A stretch of 64,000 nt of DNA from Perognathus longimembris pacificus (Eukaryota > Chordata > Mammalia > Rodentia > Heteromyidae): the NCBI RefSeq assembly GCF_023159225.1, contig NC_063181.1:12793606-12857605 (forward strand). Reading direction: 5' to 3'. A program made the position numbers and the translations under genes. Shown here in pieces: positions 21,102 through 33,838 of this stretch (within the stretch, counting starts at the first letter, position 1; each line of letters begins with the position of its first letter). The notes below the pieces were generated by a model. That model was not told the origin of the DNA and ran no database searches. It saw only the letters and a program-made list of their open reading frames with translations.

Positions 21102-24100
21102 ACTCAGTATAATAAAGGATCCTAAGTAACAATGACCACAAAAAGCTGGATTCTCTAGGCATCACGATGTTAAGCCATGAGGAGTTCCATTCTGACCTCA
21201 TCATTTCCTGAAAGCATGGTAGCTTAGCCTTGTTCAGTAGCACATTCTTGTACTGAGAACATTTGTGTTTGAATTGAGTAATACCAGAGTAAGCAGCCTG
21301 ATTTTACTTCGTGCATTTGATGTTAGTACTGTTATGCTATTAAAATAATACTTTACATTTTTATTTAACATAGCCATTTGTAAATGGTTCCTCTGGGCTT
21401 TGTATACATTGTGCAGAAGGTAGAATGGCTGGAAATATTCCTGGAAGTGACCCAGAACAGGTTGGCAAATATAATATAGCTGTTATTCCACGACTGCACA
21501 TGCAAACCCAGAGATAGAAAAAAATCACCAATAGAAATGAAGTAGATGTTTATGCAGAGACAACCAACTATGAGGAGAATGTGTTGTATGGAAATAAACT
21601 TGGGCTCCACATCAAAAAATTTAAACCAACGCAAGGATTTTTTCCCCTATGATCTATATACTGTCATAAAACACCAACTGTTATTAAACTCCTCTAACAG
21701 TGTGCAGCAAAAATGCTAGGAGACTGAGAAGACTAATTAAGTTACTTGACATCAGGTATGTGTAGAGGAAAAGTGAACTTGAGCTGCCTGACCAAGTTTT
21801 ATGGAGAGGTATTATAGTTAGCAAAGATTTCAAGAAAGAAAATAGTTCAGTGTGAGGTTAGCATAGCAGGTTGGACAGAGAGATGATTTTAATTTTGTGA
21901 ATATTGGGCTTGAGGTTGTACAATGGCATTTGTTGAATTTGAGGAAGTTGGGAATATGAGGATGGTAGCATTTTAGTTTTTCTCCAAAACCAGTGAGTGC
22001 AAGCTCTTAGAAAGGAAAATGCAGTCTTGGCAGGAAAGCCAGTATGTAGGGGGCAAATCCAAAGGAAAATGAGTTGAGAAAGAAGCACTAAAGCATGTTT
22101 GGTAGTGGAAGGTAAAGACTGCATCTCTGGAAATAAAGGAAAATCTTGAAGGAAATGACTACATCTTAGGAAATAAAGGAGTCTTACAGGGAAATCTTGG
22201 TGAGTGGTCACAGAGATCAGTTGTAAACTGTTAACACTGTAACTGTGAGGTGAATTCAGAGGGGAGACTGTACTTTTCAAGAAGATTGCTGATCAAGGTG
22301 GATAATTTTTAAGGTGAAGATATTAGAAATAGAGAGATCAGTGGTAAGGAAGATACTGAAATTGTAGCAAAGCAAAAGGGAAAAAAGACTAGAAAAAATT
22401 CCTAAGGGAGAATGTTGAGGATGGATTTATGCATCAATTCTGTTTTCCTTTGGGAATGTCAAATTACTTTCATTTTAAAAATGGCTTAAACATTTTTTTA
22501 ATAGATACAGGATTTGCTTTGTTTAATGAAATGTAGTCAAACATAATTTGTTTTTTTTGGTGTTGATGAGTAGTTTTTCTTTCACAGATTTAGTGGGGAA
22601 AATAACTTTGTCATTGTTATTTTGTCTACTATCATTGCTGAAAAAGTCTGACAATGAAAAAGTCATGTGTATTAAATATAACTAGTCATTCTCACTAGCT
22701 GAAAGTTTTGATTGTAAGTATTAAATGTAATTGTTAACTATTAAATAGTGAAAACTTCAACGTTGGTTAACTGCAGGCACTAGCTGAATGTACTAGAAAG
22801 CATTGTGAAATCACCTCTGGGCTTATTTATCTGTCCTCTCCCCTGCTTTCAATATGCTTGTTACTAAAACCATCCCTTTCTTCCTCCTCCCAACAATACA
22901 TCCCTTTTTGATGTTGTGAGTTTTATTTGTTATGAACTAGGAACAAGTTAGATAACTTTATTATGGCACCTAGTCAAATCTGCTGACATTCATTTTGAGA
23001 AAGATTTTGAAATCTCTTTGAATGTACCGGGTTCACTTTTAGCAAATGGATATTGTAATTCTGAGCACTTTTGCCCAGTGAGTCTTTTTTATGTTTACCT
23101 ATTCTCGATTATATTTTACTTTTGGTATTACAGTCCAAGTTGTGAAGATCTACTCCAAGGCTTTGAGTGTGCTAAACATATGTCCTTCACAACCCAACAT
23201 TTTTCCTATCTTTCAGATGATTGGGATTTCTAGGTGCTCTGAAAACTACTGTAATATATCTCAAACATATTCTATGACCTGTAAGGCACTCCTTTGTTGA
23301 CTTCACTGCATGAAAAGACAAATCTCCTCTGGCAGACACAAAATATTCCCCTCACCTCTCTAAAGGTGAAGGGATAATGAATATTTCATTCAATGCTAAT
23401 TCATTCTGACAGCCTCCCTCCAATCTTGAAGATGTGTGCTTTCCCAGGAGCAAGGTTCTATGCCCCCTACAGTGTCTGGAGACTGCCACAAGTTCACACA
23501 GTGTCTCAGAATGACTCAGCCAAGTGTTTACCAAGACTGGGCTATCTCTTGGATGGAAATCACAGGTCTCACACTTAAAAGTTGAAGAAAATTTATGTCA
23601 GGACCAGAAAAAGGGATAGTGAATCATCATCTGACTTTGTATGGGGAAAAATAAAAAAGAAAATGAAGACAAACTCAAGGTCACTTAGAAAAGTGCCAAC
23701 AGCAAGAATATCACAGAAAGTTCTCCTAAGGGAGTGCCTTCCAAGAAAGGTATTATTTTTCCTCTGGGCTCTGTTTAATATATGAAAAAAGATCCAGTTG
23801 AGTGAACCACTGCAGCTGTTTCAATAAGCACTAGTTAATGAGGTCATTAAGGATCTATAATGTCATTTGTCTAAGGTAAATTGAAAAGAAAAATACTAGT
23901 AAGTATGCTAATAAAGGAATACAGAATAACTTTAGATGGGCCTATGTCCTCTTGGCTTAAATCCTTTGACCCTAGTGTCATTCAAATGAAAAATCTGAAA
24001 GCATGAAAGGATATTAAAGGGAGAAAGAGTGAGAAGATCCTGAGCTAGAAGAAGTGGGAATTGTGGGGGAGCCATTTAACAATTAAGATAAAGAGATAAA

Positions 24101-24503
24101 GGTGAAAAAAGACTCTGTCAAAGCTGCTCAGGTGATGCATATACAGGAATAAAGGGAGACATTTTAACTGTATGCTTTAAATGTATCATGAGCAAGTCAA
24201 GTTAGTGGAAGTATTTTTAAGAATATAAGTCCTGAACTCAGTGAATTCTGTCTTTGATTTTGTGTTATTAGTTTTAGGACAATACAAAATGGAGTCATTC
24301 TTCGCTTTCAGATGGGATTAGAAATTTTTTTTATGTAAAATAAAATTGAAAAATCAATGCCTTAAACATTGAAGAGAATCTTATATAATAAGAATAGCAG
24401 AGACAGGGTCATTTCAGGGTTGATTAATTCAGTGGCTTACTGGAATCATCGAATTCTCAGTTCTTTCCACTTTACTGTTCTGCTGTTCTCATCCTTTAGG
24501 ATT
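21102..24503. other. Unassigned single-copy DNA
   Basis: 3.4 kb with no repeat family I can name. A weak two-copy direct repeat (gactgcatctctggaaataa at 22108, gactacatcttaggaaataa at 22157) lies inside. The minus-strand frame 21858-22280 (140 codons) spans it and is judged chance. Confidence 0.45.
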
Positions 24504-24708
24504 TCTTTCTTTCTTTTTGCCAGTCCTGGGACTTGAACTCAGAGCCTGGGCACTGTCCCTGAGCCCCTCTGTGATCAAAGCCAGTGTTCCACCACTTGAG
24601 CCACAGCACCACTTCTGGCTTTTTTGGTTTATGTGGTACTGAGGAATCGAATCCAAAGCTTCATGCATGCTAGGCAAACACTCTACCACTAAGCCACATT
24701 CCCAGCCC
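24504..24708 (-). mobile_element. IDL-Geo SINE, diverged
   Basis: Both monomers are present in antisense. The tail is replaced by a short ttctttctttctttttg run. It ends in ccacattcccagccc. Confidence 0.9.
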
Positions 24709-24735
24709 CTGGGCTAGAAGCATGAAGGTGACAAT

Positions 24736-24740
<5 letters not shown>

Positions 24741-24768
<28 letters not shown>
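24741..24768. repeat. Poly(A) run of about 28
   Basis: An isolated A homopolymer 30 bp beyond the SINE with no recognised retroelement in front of it. It may be the tail of an unrecognised or very short insertion. Confidence 0.8.
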
Positions 24769-25149
24769 GAATGGCTCTTATTCAGTGAGATGGCTTTTCC
24801 CAGCATCCTCTCTGTTCAATTGGTGTTGAAGCCAGTCCCTGGCAAGGGCACTGGGATTGCCTTGGTGGGGGGTGTGAAAGCATTTTCCCATCACCACAAT
24901 GCCACAGAAGGACAATACTCCACAGTGTGTGAGTCTGCGGAAGAAGGGGCAATTGGTGGGGCATCATTCATAGCATGTGATATCAGAGTAAAGAACCTAA
25001 CCTAATCAGTGTGAAATAATTAGTAAAGACTGTTATAGCTCTAATAGTAGTCTAATGAGTGGCATGCAATTTAAGAATCAGCAGATCTGCTACAAAGAAA
25101 CCTAGACTAAATGAAGAGAGATAAAACTTAGCAATATGTTCTAAAAATT
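24769..25149. other. Unassigned DNA
   Basis: No gene or repeat recognised. Confidence 0.4.
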
Positions 25150-25485
25150 AATGTCTTCTTAAAGTGGATCTGCTGAAACCTTAACCCTGAGGTGACAGGA
25201 TTAGGAGGGAGAGTCTTTGGAAAGTGCTTATGTCATAGAGCACAACTCTCACCAGTGGGGTTAGTACTTTATAAAAGAAGCCTGAGGGAACTCATTTACC
25301 CCTTTGCCGTGTGAGATTAGAGCAGACGATGGCTTTCTATGGACTAGGAAGTGAGCTTCCCCAGCCACTAAATCTGCTGCCATCTTGAACTCCTAGCCTC
25401 CAGAACTGTAAGAAACAAATGATCTACTGTTATAATCCACATAGCCTAGGGTGCTTTGTTATAACAACCCAAGGGAACTCGTCCC
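25150..25485 (+). mobile_element. MaLR (MST/MLT1-type) solo LTR
   Basis: LTR landmarks in sense orientation: gctgaaaccttaaccctgag, tttggaaagtgcttatgtca, gtactttataaaagaagcct, cctccagaactgtaagaaac and a gtgctttgttataacaaccc end. The family's ataaat signal is changed to acaaat here. It is non-coding. Confidence 0.8.
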
Positions 25486-26559
25486 CATGTTTTAGTAGAG
25501 AAAAGTGGTTCATCTGCTAATCTTCCTTGTCCACTCTCAGCAACCACATCAGGTGTTGGTGTGGGGAGATGAGACGGGGGAGGAGAGACAGAGATACACA
25601 GAGAGAGACAGAGAGACAGAGACAGAGAGACAGAGAAGTAAGGGACTTGGGTAAAATGGCCAATATTCTCTATTTGCACCATGTTGTAAGTGTTTTATGT
25701 TGATTCAATCACTGTTTGATCTCAGTGTCTTAATTTGTTTATCAAATCTTCTTAGAACAGTTTGTCTAGTAGCAATAAACTCAGAGACTACAACGATCTC
25801 TCATGGTAGTTTTCTACTGAGAGGATAGGTTTACATGGAGAATAAACAAGTTTGGAGGGAGAATAGAGATTAGCTCTTCATCTCCAATATTCAACTCAAA
25901 TACCAAAGAAATATATAAAAAGACAAGAAGTTTAAAGTTTGTGCCCAACCATGCTTGAAACCTAGGACATATGATAGCAATTCTACTTAATACTTTATTT
26001 GTAAACTGATGCTGGTTATGAACACAGAAAGGAAGGAGACAATTTTAATAAAGTAAAGGCAATAATATTTTAGAGTTTTATAAACGTTTTCATTACAATT
26101 CACAAGTGGATTCTCTTTTCATAAACATAGGGTATTACTTTCTAATAAAAGTATGCGATTCAATTGTTTAATTTTCTGATTCCTTCTATAAAATGCTTTT
26201 ACGCAATTCAGAGTGACTTGGCCTCTCTCTGTTGAAAGTATGGGAAGTTTTTAGGCAATTATAGTCAGTAACTGTGTGTTTTTCTCTAAATATATAGCAG
26301 TGATAAATACATTATGGAGTAGTTAACTGCAAATTAAACAAAGGAACTTTACTATTGACCAGTGATGGAGGTTCTCAGTTTCACAGGCATCTAGTAGTAG
26401 TTTTACCTTCTGTTTGGGGAGGGCAAATGTTCAAGGGGCTAGGGCTTGACATACAGTTTCAATGTTGCTTTAAGGATGGCTTAAAGTGTATGAAAGAAGG
26501 TTTTGTGGGGTTCACATGTGAAGTAAACCCCACAAAACTCTCATCTGTTAGCAGCTTAA
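25486..26559. other. Unassigned DNA with a (GACA/GAGA) repeat
   Basis: Positions 25575-25637 are a degenerate agagacagag tandem repeat. The minus-strand frame across it (25446-25682) is serine/leucine low complexity. The rest is unassigned. Confidence 0.5.
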
Positions 26560-26988
26560 TCTACAGCCAGTGGTGCTGTTGATATCTTAGTGATTGGATC
26601 TTGAGGGTTCTGACCTGATCAATGGATTAATCCCTTAATGGGTTTATGACATGGAAATACTGGAATGTGTGTCTTAGTTGGAGGAAGTAGGTCCTGAGGG
26701 CTTGCTCCGGAAAGATGTATCTTGTCCACTGCATTTTTTGAATCGCTTTCCTTTCTGGCTGCCACAAGGGTAGTCACTGCCACTTGCTCTAATCACCATT
26801 ATATTCTGTCTCTCCTCATGTCCAAAGTCTTTGAAGTGACTTTGAACTGAAATTGCTGACATTGTGAGCCAAGGTAAATATTTTCTCCCTTGAAATTGTT
26901 TCACTAAGGTATCTGTCACAGTAACAAGAAGACTGGCTAGCAAAAAGCCTAACAAAATCATTTTCTGATGGCTTTCTTGGGCTATCAT
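26560..26988 (+). mobile_element. Rodent MaLR (MT-type) LTR
   Basis: It contains gatcaatggattaatccctt, a ggctgccacaagg block and an end reading attgtgagccaaggtaaata, then aaggtatctgtcacagtaac. The family tail of MT/ORR1-like LTRs is the closest match I know. The same family appears in reverse at 33432. Confidence 0.65.
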
Positions 26989-27225
26989 TAAGCTACAATT
27001 AAATTATAACCCAGAAGATGCACAAATGCTTTGAGCATGAATAAACCAAAATATCCACCCTGCTCTGTGTCTAGAATGGAGATATCACAGAAGGACAAGA
27101 GGCTCAGAAAATCAGTATGAGAACTGTATGGGACTGACAGCCCTTGGGTTAGGTGGAAGAAATGTTGAGGGAACAAAAAAGTAAGACCAAAGTAATAAAA
27201 AAGTACGGACTCAAAATAAGCCTGT
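26989..27225. other. Unassigned DNA
   Basis: No recognisable feature. Confidence 0.35.
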
Positions 27226-27449
27226 AGGGGCTGGGGATATGGCCTAGTGGCAAGAGCACTTGCTTCGTATACATGAGGCCCTGGGTTCGATTCCCCAGCA
27301 CCACATATACAGAAAACGGCCAGAAGTGGCGCTGTGGCTCAAGCGGCAGAGTGCTAGCCTTGAGCAAGAAGAAGCCAGGGACAGTGCTCAGGCCCTGAGT
27401 CCAAGGCCCAAGACTGGCCAAAATAAAAATAAATAAATAAATAAATAAA
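27226..27449 (+). mobile_element. Young IDL-Geo SINE
   Basis: Near consensus, with an (AAAT)n-type tail in place of pure A. The flanks read aaaataagcctgta and aaaataaggctgta, a 14-bp duplication with one mismatch. Confidence 0.95.
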
Positions 27450-28395
27450 ATAAGGCTGTACACATAGTTCTAAAATAAAGAAGCCAAATGATAAGCAAGA
27501 TAGTGAGCAATAGTACAGTCAATACAGAAATGCATTCTATATGGAATTAACCTTCAAGAATATCACAATAACTCTATTTTCGCTGCTTTCCACAATGGGT
27601 TAATTGGTTCACAACTAGCCGCCCATCTAAAACACATAAATGAGTACTACAGAATAGGAGAAAATATATGAAATGTTTCTTTAAGATTCTGGATATGATG
27701 TACAAGAATATGACTTGTTAGTGTTGGGGAACATGTAAATCTGGTGACTCCGACTTTCTATTTGGAGGGTGCAGTCTACCTGTCTTTGACTCTATTGTGT
27801 ATACAGGGACTCCTAGGGCTGTGGTACCATCTTGCTGACTGAAGAAGCAGAAGTCAGAGTTTGTGGCTAGTAAGGTTGCTGGACTTTCTGAGAAAAGGGT
27901 CCAGAGAGGAGCCAGTTATAAAGACAAGATGTTCATGACCCAGGTTGCACATACTCAGGGAAGAGTCCACAGGGACACAGGTAAAGACAGCTATTTGGAA
28001 AGCAAAAGTACCAGGGAGATGAGACACAGTATCTTCCATAGTGTGCAAAGGCCTAAGAGATGGTCATTCACTGCCAAACAGAATGGATTGATCTCAGTCA
28101 ATCCTCAGGATTTCAGTTGTGCTCTTGAGCAGTCAAGAATGGGGTAATCAAAAAAAAAAAAATGGGGTAATCTACACTGAGAGTAGTACAAAACGTAATA
28201 AGGCAACACAACATTTATAATGTCCACTATAAACTTAAAATGATTAGATTTGTAAAGAAGCAAAAAAAAATGTCCATAATCAGGAGAAATAATTTAGAAA
28301 AAAGCAAAAAAGAGAAATGATAGAGTTAACCAGGAAGACCTATATAATTGCTATTATGACAATGCTCATGGAATTAAGCACAAGGATGAATATGA
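27450..28395. other. Unassigned DNA
   Basis: No gene or repeat recognised. The 28150-28165 region repeats atggggtaat around an A run (28139 and 28162), suggesting a tiny A-rich insertion or slippage. Confidence 0.4.
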
Positions 28396-28410
28396 CAAGA
28401 AGAGTCTCAC

Positions 28411-28442
28411 TACACTTTGACAATAAAGAAAAAAGTTTAAAA
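28411..28442 (+). mobile_element. Ultra-short (about 32 bp) L1 3' tail
   Basis: The block contains cactttgacaataaag, the last bases of the local L1, and an A-rich tail. It sits between imperfect direct repeats: aagaagagtctca starting at 28398 and aagaagagtgtca starting at 28446. Confidence 0.6.
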
Positions 28443-28459
28443 AAGAAGAAGAGTGTCAG

Positions 28460-28900
28460 TGGAGAAATGGGAACCATAGGAAAGGATTGAATGGAAATGC
28501 TTGAATTGAAAAAAATGCAATATAAAATGAACAATGACATCAAACTTTGGGATGGTTTTCATTACAAATGATCTCCAAGAGAGCCTGAAAAATGAACAGC
28601 AACTGTGGGGGCTGGGGTTATTCATGACATGGAAGCCTTGGAATCAAGACCAAGAAAACTCAGAGACAAAGGCAGCTGTTCTCTCAGCCTCTGTTTTCCT
28701 CAGAACCATCCCTCTCTCTGCAAACATGTCTGCCTCACACCACCACGGTTCAGATTCAGTTCTAGTTACAAGCTAAGTAAATTATTTTCTTTTAATCTAA
28801 GTTCTGATTGCTGCAGAAGAGAATCCAAATGATCAAATTCAGGACAGGTGTGATATAACACTGTAGGGACCAATTAGTGTTGTCTGGAAGTGACCTCCGA
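28460..28900. other. Unassigned DNA
   Basis: No gene or repeat recognised. Confidence 0.35.
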
Positions 28901-28904
28901 AGTT

Positions 28905-29105
28905 ATCCCCTTCCCTCCCCTCTCCTCCCTTCCTTCCTCTTCCTTTCCTTTTGTTTCATTTGATTTATTTTTCCTTCCTCTCTCTCCCTCCCTCCATCCC
29001 TTCTTCCCTTCCTCTCTTTCTCTCTCCCCTCTTTCTCTCCCTTCCTCCCTCCCTCCTTTCCTGTCCTCCTTCCTCCCCTCCTTCGTTTCTTCATCTTCCC
29101 TCCTT
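28905..29105. repeat. Polypyrimidine (CCTT/CCCT) tract
   Basis: About 200 bp of C and T almost exclusively on the plus strand. Reading frames through it on both strands are low-complexity artefacts (S/L/P-rich or R/G/E/K-rich). Confidence 0.95.
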
Positions 29106-29201
29106 TTATACTTCCATTTTATACTTTATAAAAGTGAAGTTCAGGAAATACAATATTATTGGTTAACTTGAAAATAAGCTTCTTTTAAAAGTAGGATGAA
29201 A

Positions 29202-29425
29202 GCTGGGTACTGGTGGCTCATGCCTATAAATCCTAGCTATTCAGGAGGCTGAGATCTGAAGATAGTAGTTCAAAGCCAACCCAGGTAAGAAAATCCTTGA
29301 CTCTTATCTCTAATTAACCATCGCGAAGACCAAAGTGGAGCTGTGGTTCAAGCAGTAGAGCTCTAGCCCTGATACAAAAGCTTAGGAGCAGTGCCCAGGC
29401 CCTGCAATCAAGCCCCAGGACTGGC
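29202..29425 (+). mobile_element. B1-Geo composite SINE
   Basis: A full copy: a 7SL/B1-like half with ggtggctcatgcctataaat and ctattcaggaggctgagat, then a Geo half with gtggttcaagcagtagagc and caatcaagccccaggactgg. The tail is a (CA)n-rich run, not poly(A). Confidence 0.88.
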
Positions 29426-29581
29426 ATGTGCGCATGCGTGTACACACACACTCACATACACTGTCTTACACACACTAAAAGTAGATGAATTCTTATTCTC
29501 TTTTAAAAGTTTTAAAAATAACTTACAAAACTGATAAAAATCAGAAACCAGTCGGTATTTCTGTGCTTTAAGATGATAAGG

Positions 29582-29699
29582 AGTGAGGGAGGAGGTAACA
29601 AACAGTATAAGAAAAGTTCCTAAGATCTAACATATGAAACTGTAACCTCTCTGTACATGACTTTGACAATAAATAAGAAAAAAATAAAAATAAATAATA
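29582..29699 (+). mobile_element. 118-bp L1 3' tail insertion
   Basis: The insert runs from gtgagggaggaggtaacaaa through gaaactgtaacctctctgta and ctttgacaataaataag to an A/T tail. The flanks repeat aagatgataagg (29570-29581, 29700-29711). Confidence 0.88.
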
Positions 29700-29711
29700 A
29701 AGATGATAAGG

Positions 29712-31422
29712 GGTATCTACTTCTTTGGGGATAATGAAGATGTAATCACTTTCTATACCTTCATGTCAAATGACCCTGCTTTCCCTTGAGTAGCAAATAT
29801 AGGTAAGAGCAATAAACAAATGAAAGATTATGAAATAAACCCACCTATTCCGGTCGCAGTTTTCTTGAGGCAGCATCTGCCTCTGTACTTTATGTTCTGG
29901 GCAGATAACTGAAATTCACTGATGTATGGCTTTAGAACCAATAGGAAAAGCTACTAAATATCTCGTGTTACCAGAGAAAGAGCTACAATGGGCTGCTGAT
30001 TTTCTGATTTTCCTCTTTATTCTTGTTTCATTGATTTGGAAAAAAAATGAAGGCCATCCGAAAAGGCTGAAAATGATTCTTGGTTGTAAAGCCATTAAGG
30101 GCAATCTGCGAAGAGGGAAATGATTGGTATGAGGCTTTAGAGGTAATACATAGATGTTTAAGTTTCTAATGGTAATGGTAGAAGAGTGGCGTGATGAACA
30201 CACAGTACCAGCAGCATTTTAAATGAAGAGCAGTAGGTTAGGTGAGAAAAGTGCTTATTCTTAAGATCTTGGCTGACTGGAAGGATGTGTTATGGTAGTT
30301 AGAAGGGAATTAGCACAAATCAGTTATTTTGTAGGGTCAGATGTGCAGATGCGTCGGGCTATAATTTAAAAGAAGAGCAGGATTCAGTCACTTTGAACTC
30401 ATTGTTTTGTCATACTTACTGTCTGAGATCACATCCTGTTCTGGAAGTTTTTGTTTTGTGTGTTTCTGCTTTGTAAGCTGGGCAATGCTATGTGTTATGG
30501 CTTCCTTAGGCACCTACAGTGATTCTCCACTGTTAACACTGTCCCTTTGTGCCTCAGTTTGGACCCTCCTATTTTCCAAATGGAAAGAGTTTTGACTTCT
30601 AATAACACTTAGGAAATCTTTCAAAGGGCTTTATCATCTCATTAAAACTCCCCTAATTAGGGAAATCGGTCAGCCGTCATGTCACTTTTGTGTGAGTGTG
30701 TGTATGTGTGCTCTCCCACCACGCCAATTTGTCCAGTCCCTCATGCATTTGATGTGTTCACAGGAGTTTCTGGCCTGGAGCAGGGAATGAGTTGAAGCAT
30801 GGATTCTTATTAGACTAATAAAATTAGACAGGACAAACCACTTAGAAAAATCCATTAGGAAGCAAACTGAGTAAGAAGTGAATTGTTATTATGTAGACAC
30901 TCTGCTCCTCTTTAGCAGGTATTTAAGACAACAGTTGGCTTGCTTAGGTTAAGTGTCAAAATAGTTATTTTCAAATCAACTAGTCTCATCATCAAGTTAA
31001 ACTTACTCATGTGTTAATATAAAATAAGGCTCTATATTTCCCAAGTAAAAGGATAATATTCAAATTGCTTTAGATGCTGACTGTTACAATGGTTATGGTG
31101 GTTATATGTCTTTCTACACTTGCAAGTGACTATGGTTTTCAAAGCATTCTGAACAACCCAATGGCTATTGTTTTGAAACAATGGTAGTAAAATCATGATG
31201 CATGCAGTTAAAAGCTATGTAACAAAGAAGGCTAATTTCACAGAAAAATGTTCAGATAAAATTTTGATTAAAAATATATAACTTCCATTGTGCTGCTAAT
31301 TTTATGTATACCCCAGACTTGTTCTATGTTTCTGCACATATTCTTTCTATGTATGCATACATCTACATAATTGAAGATATATGACAAAATGTTATAGAAT
31401 AAAATCACTAGTTTTACATCTT
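29712..31422. other. Unassigned single-copy DNA
   Basis: Nothing recognisable apart from a short tgtgtgagtgtgtgtatgtg run near 30690. The 30620-30860 part is AT-rich with repeated TAATTAG-like cores (30653, 30814) and is a weak candidate non-coding element. Confidence 0.4.
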
Positions 31423-31631
31423 TCCCCCCCCCCCTTTTTTGCCAGTCCTGCCACTTGAACTCAGGGCCTGAGCACTGTCCCTGGCTTCTTTTTGCTCAAG
31501 GCTAGCACTCTACCACTTTGAGCCACAGTGCCACTTCTGGCTTTTTCTGTATAAGTGGTGCTGAGGAATCGAACCCAGGGCTTTATGTATGCTAGGCAAA
31601 CACTCTATCAGTAGGCCACATTCCCAGCCCC
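31423..31631 (-). mobile_element. IDL-Geo SINE
   Basis: A full dimer in antisense. The tail region reads C9T6, so the poly-T has been partly replaced by C. Confidence 0.92.
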
Positions 31632-31679
31632 ACTATAGTGTTAAATATGGTTTCATACTTTTAAAATCAACCTATCAAT

Positions 31680-31755
31680 TTCCTCCCTTCCTCCCTCCCT
31701 CTTTGCCTTTCTTCTTCCTCTCTCCCTCCCTCCTTCCTTCCTTTTTTTCTTCCAA
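31680..31755. repeat. Polypyrimidine (CCTT)n tract
   Basis: A run of cctccctt-like units, followed by unique sequence. Confidence 0.9.
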
Positions 31756-33312
31756 TTATGTTTTTCTTGGATACGTGCTAGTGTACTAGTAAGAGGAGCC
31801 TTTTGTAATCTACAACCCATTTAACATATGAATAATTTGTTGTAAAAACACTAAAACTTCCTTGTCCAACAGAAGAGAAGGGGGAAGCATTGTGAAATGG
31901 AATAAGTAGAGGAAGAATGAGAACTCAGTGAGAAGTCTACATTTGGTTCTTTTTCTGATGCTGCATTGGTAGTCCATCTGGTGTCTTTCCTATAATAGTA
32001 CTACAACATGTTTTATCCAAAAACTCCTGGGCAACATTCACTGGACACATCATTCAATTCATTTATTTTTGTAGGCTTTGGAAAATCTCAGAGGTTCACA
32101 AAAAATTCACAGTGCTTATCATATAACTCAAATGATTGAGTTTGACTTCTATATGTTGCACAGAGGTGGAGATGGGATATGAACTAGGTAGTTTGTACTC
32201 AGATGCTCATGGGTGAGTTTGTAGGTGCAGTGTCAGCAAACTCTAAGTCTGACATTACTGGGTTAAACTGGAGGAACTTTTCCACGAAGTTTCAAGAGCA
32301 GTTACTAGAAGGTCAGTTGGGGTGGCCCAGTGTATAACATTTTCCGTATTTGCATTGCTTTGGCTTTGCCACTTTGAGTATTGGCATGGGAACCTGTTCT
32401 TTGTGGTTTAAGACTTTTTCGTTGCTTATTTCTCAACTTAAGCAATAATCCTCTTTTGCTGACAGCTCTTTAGTTACTGTAGAAATGATTATGTTGTCAT
32501 AAACACAGCTTTAGGATTTCAGGTTGGAGGGAGAGGATCTGAGGGTGTTTGAAAAAAAAAAATAGCTCATGTTTCCACCCAAACACACCCACCTAAGTAC
32601 TCACAGGAGCCTTCCCCCTTTCCAACTTCTTTATGTGGAATCAGATGCTTTTAATACATGCTTGAAAAGGTTCCGTTTAACCTCTAAAAAATAAACAAAC
32701 CACAATTCGGCTTCCATTTTCCCCCCAATTTAATCATTTGTTCCAATTTTCCTACCTTTGAAATCAGACGAATCAGCTTCTTTTCTTTTCTTTTCTTTTT
32801 TTTCCTTTCTGCCTTAACAGTTTGGCATGATCCAGATTTCAGAAACTAAATGCTTGATTTCTTCACTCTTCCCTTACTTTTGTATCTGAATAGTCTTTGT
32901 ATGTTTTCTATCACTTAGTTTCTCTTCTGATGTGGATCATCTTCCTTTAAAACTTTCTCTTTTGTCAATCTTTTCTCATTTTGTGTAAATCTCCCTCATT
33001 CTCCCTTTTGTTCTAAGGAAATGAACCTTTCACCTATGAGTTTGCACTCTTTTTCCAAATGTTCCCCACCTGGGTTCCACTTTATGCTCTGAACTCAGTA
33101 ATGAGATCTTATTGAAACATGGCTCAAATTTCATCTTTTAAAAGAATATTATGCCTCCCACTACCCCCATACCATGCCTTTTAGTTGATTCTAACTTCAC
33201 TATACTTTTATTACTTACCATTCTAATCTAACTGCTTCCCTGAGATTATTTTGGGTTGCTTTTTTCTTTTATGGTTCCCCAAGAGTACTGACAAAGCAAA
33301 ATAGGCTGGGAG
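31756..33312. other. Unassigned single-copy DNA
   Basis: Nothing is recognised except a short (TTTTC)n run at 32778-32815. Confidence 0.4.
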
Positions 33313-33431
33313 ATGAATGACAATTGTATAGGTTCAAATCTCAGCTCAGTTATAAACCTATGGTAGAGTCGTTGTGTTTGAAACCTTTTATCTGTAAAAT
33401 GGGAATAATAACAACTGCCTCACAAGTGTAT
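33313..33431 (+). mobile_element. MIR fragment
   Basis: Contains ggttcaaatctcagctcagt and ttatctgtaaaatgggaataataac, then ctgcctcacaa. These are the core and 3' signature of the ancient MIR SINE in sense orientation. Confidence 0.75.
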
Positions 33432-33838
33432 TCCTCAATTCTTCATTTCTAAGACAAAATACCTGATCAAAACAACCTAAGGAAGGACTTATTTATTTTA
33501 GTTCCATAGTTTCAGAGGTTCAGTTTGCCATGGTGGTTAAAGTGTGGCAGAGTACAGTAGTTCACCTCATGATGCCTAGAAAGCAGATAGAAGAGGTAGG
33601 GTACAAGGTATATCTTTCCAGGGCATTCATTCAGTGACCTGCATGCCTCCACTTCCTGCTTCTGACCACATTCCAATAGTATTACTATTTTGAATCCATC
33701 AAAGATTTATGAATTGATTGATTAAGCCAGAGCCCTCAGGATACAATCACTTAATTCCCAAAAGTCATTTGGCTGTCAATCAAGTCCTCAATATATGAAA
33801 TTGTTGAGACTGTTTTATATTTAAACCATAACAATATT
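33432..33838 (-). mobile_element. Rodent MaLR (MT-type) LTR, antisense
   Basis: On the plus strand it begins with aagacaaaatacctgatcaa and aacaacctaaggaaggact, has a ttagttccatagtttcagag block, and ends in taaaccataacaata. This is the reverse of the LTR type at 26560. Confidence 0.7.

Noticed and set aside
21858..22280. 140-codon minus-strand open frame
   Set aside because: It covers a purine-rich plus strand with a degenerate direct repeat; no recognisable protein.
28890..29171. Serine/leucine/proline-rich and arginine/glycine-rich frames
   Set aside because: Artefacts of a polypyrimidine tract.
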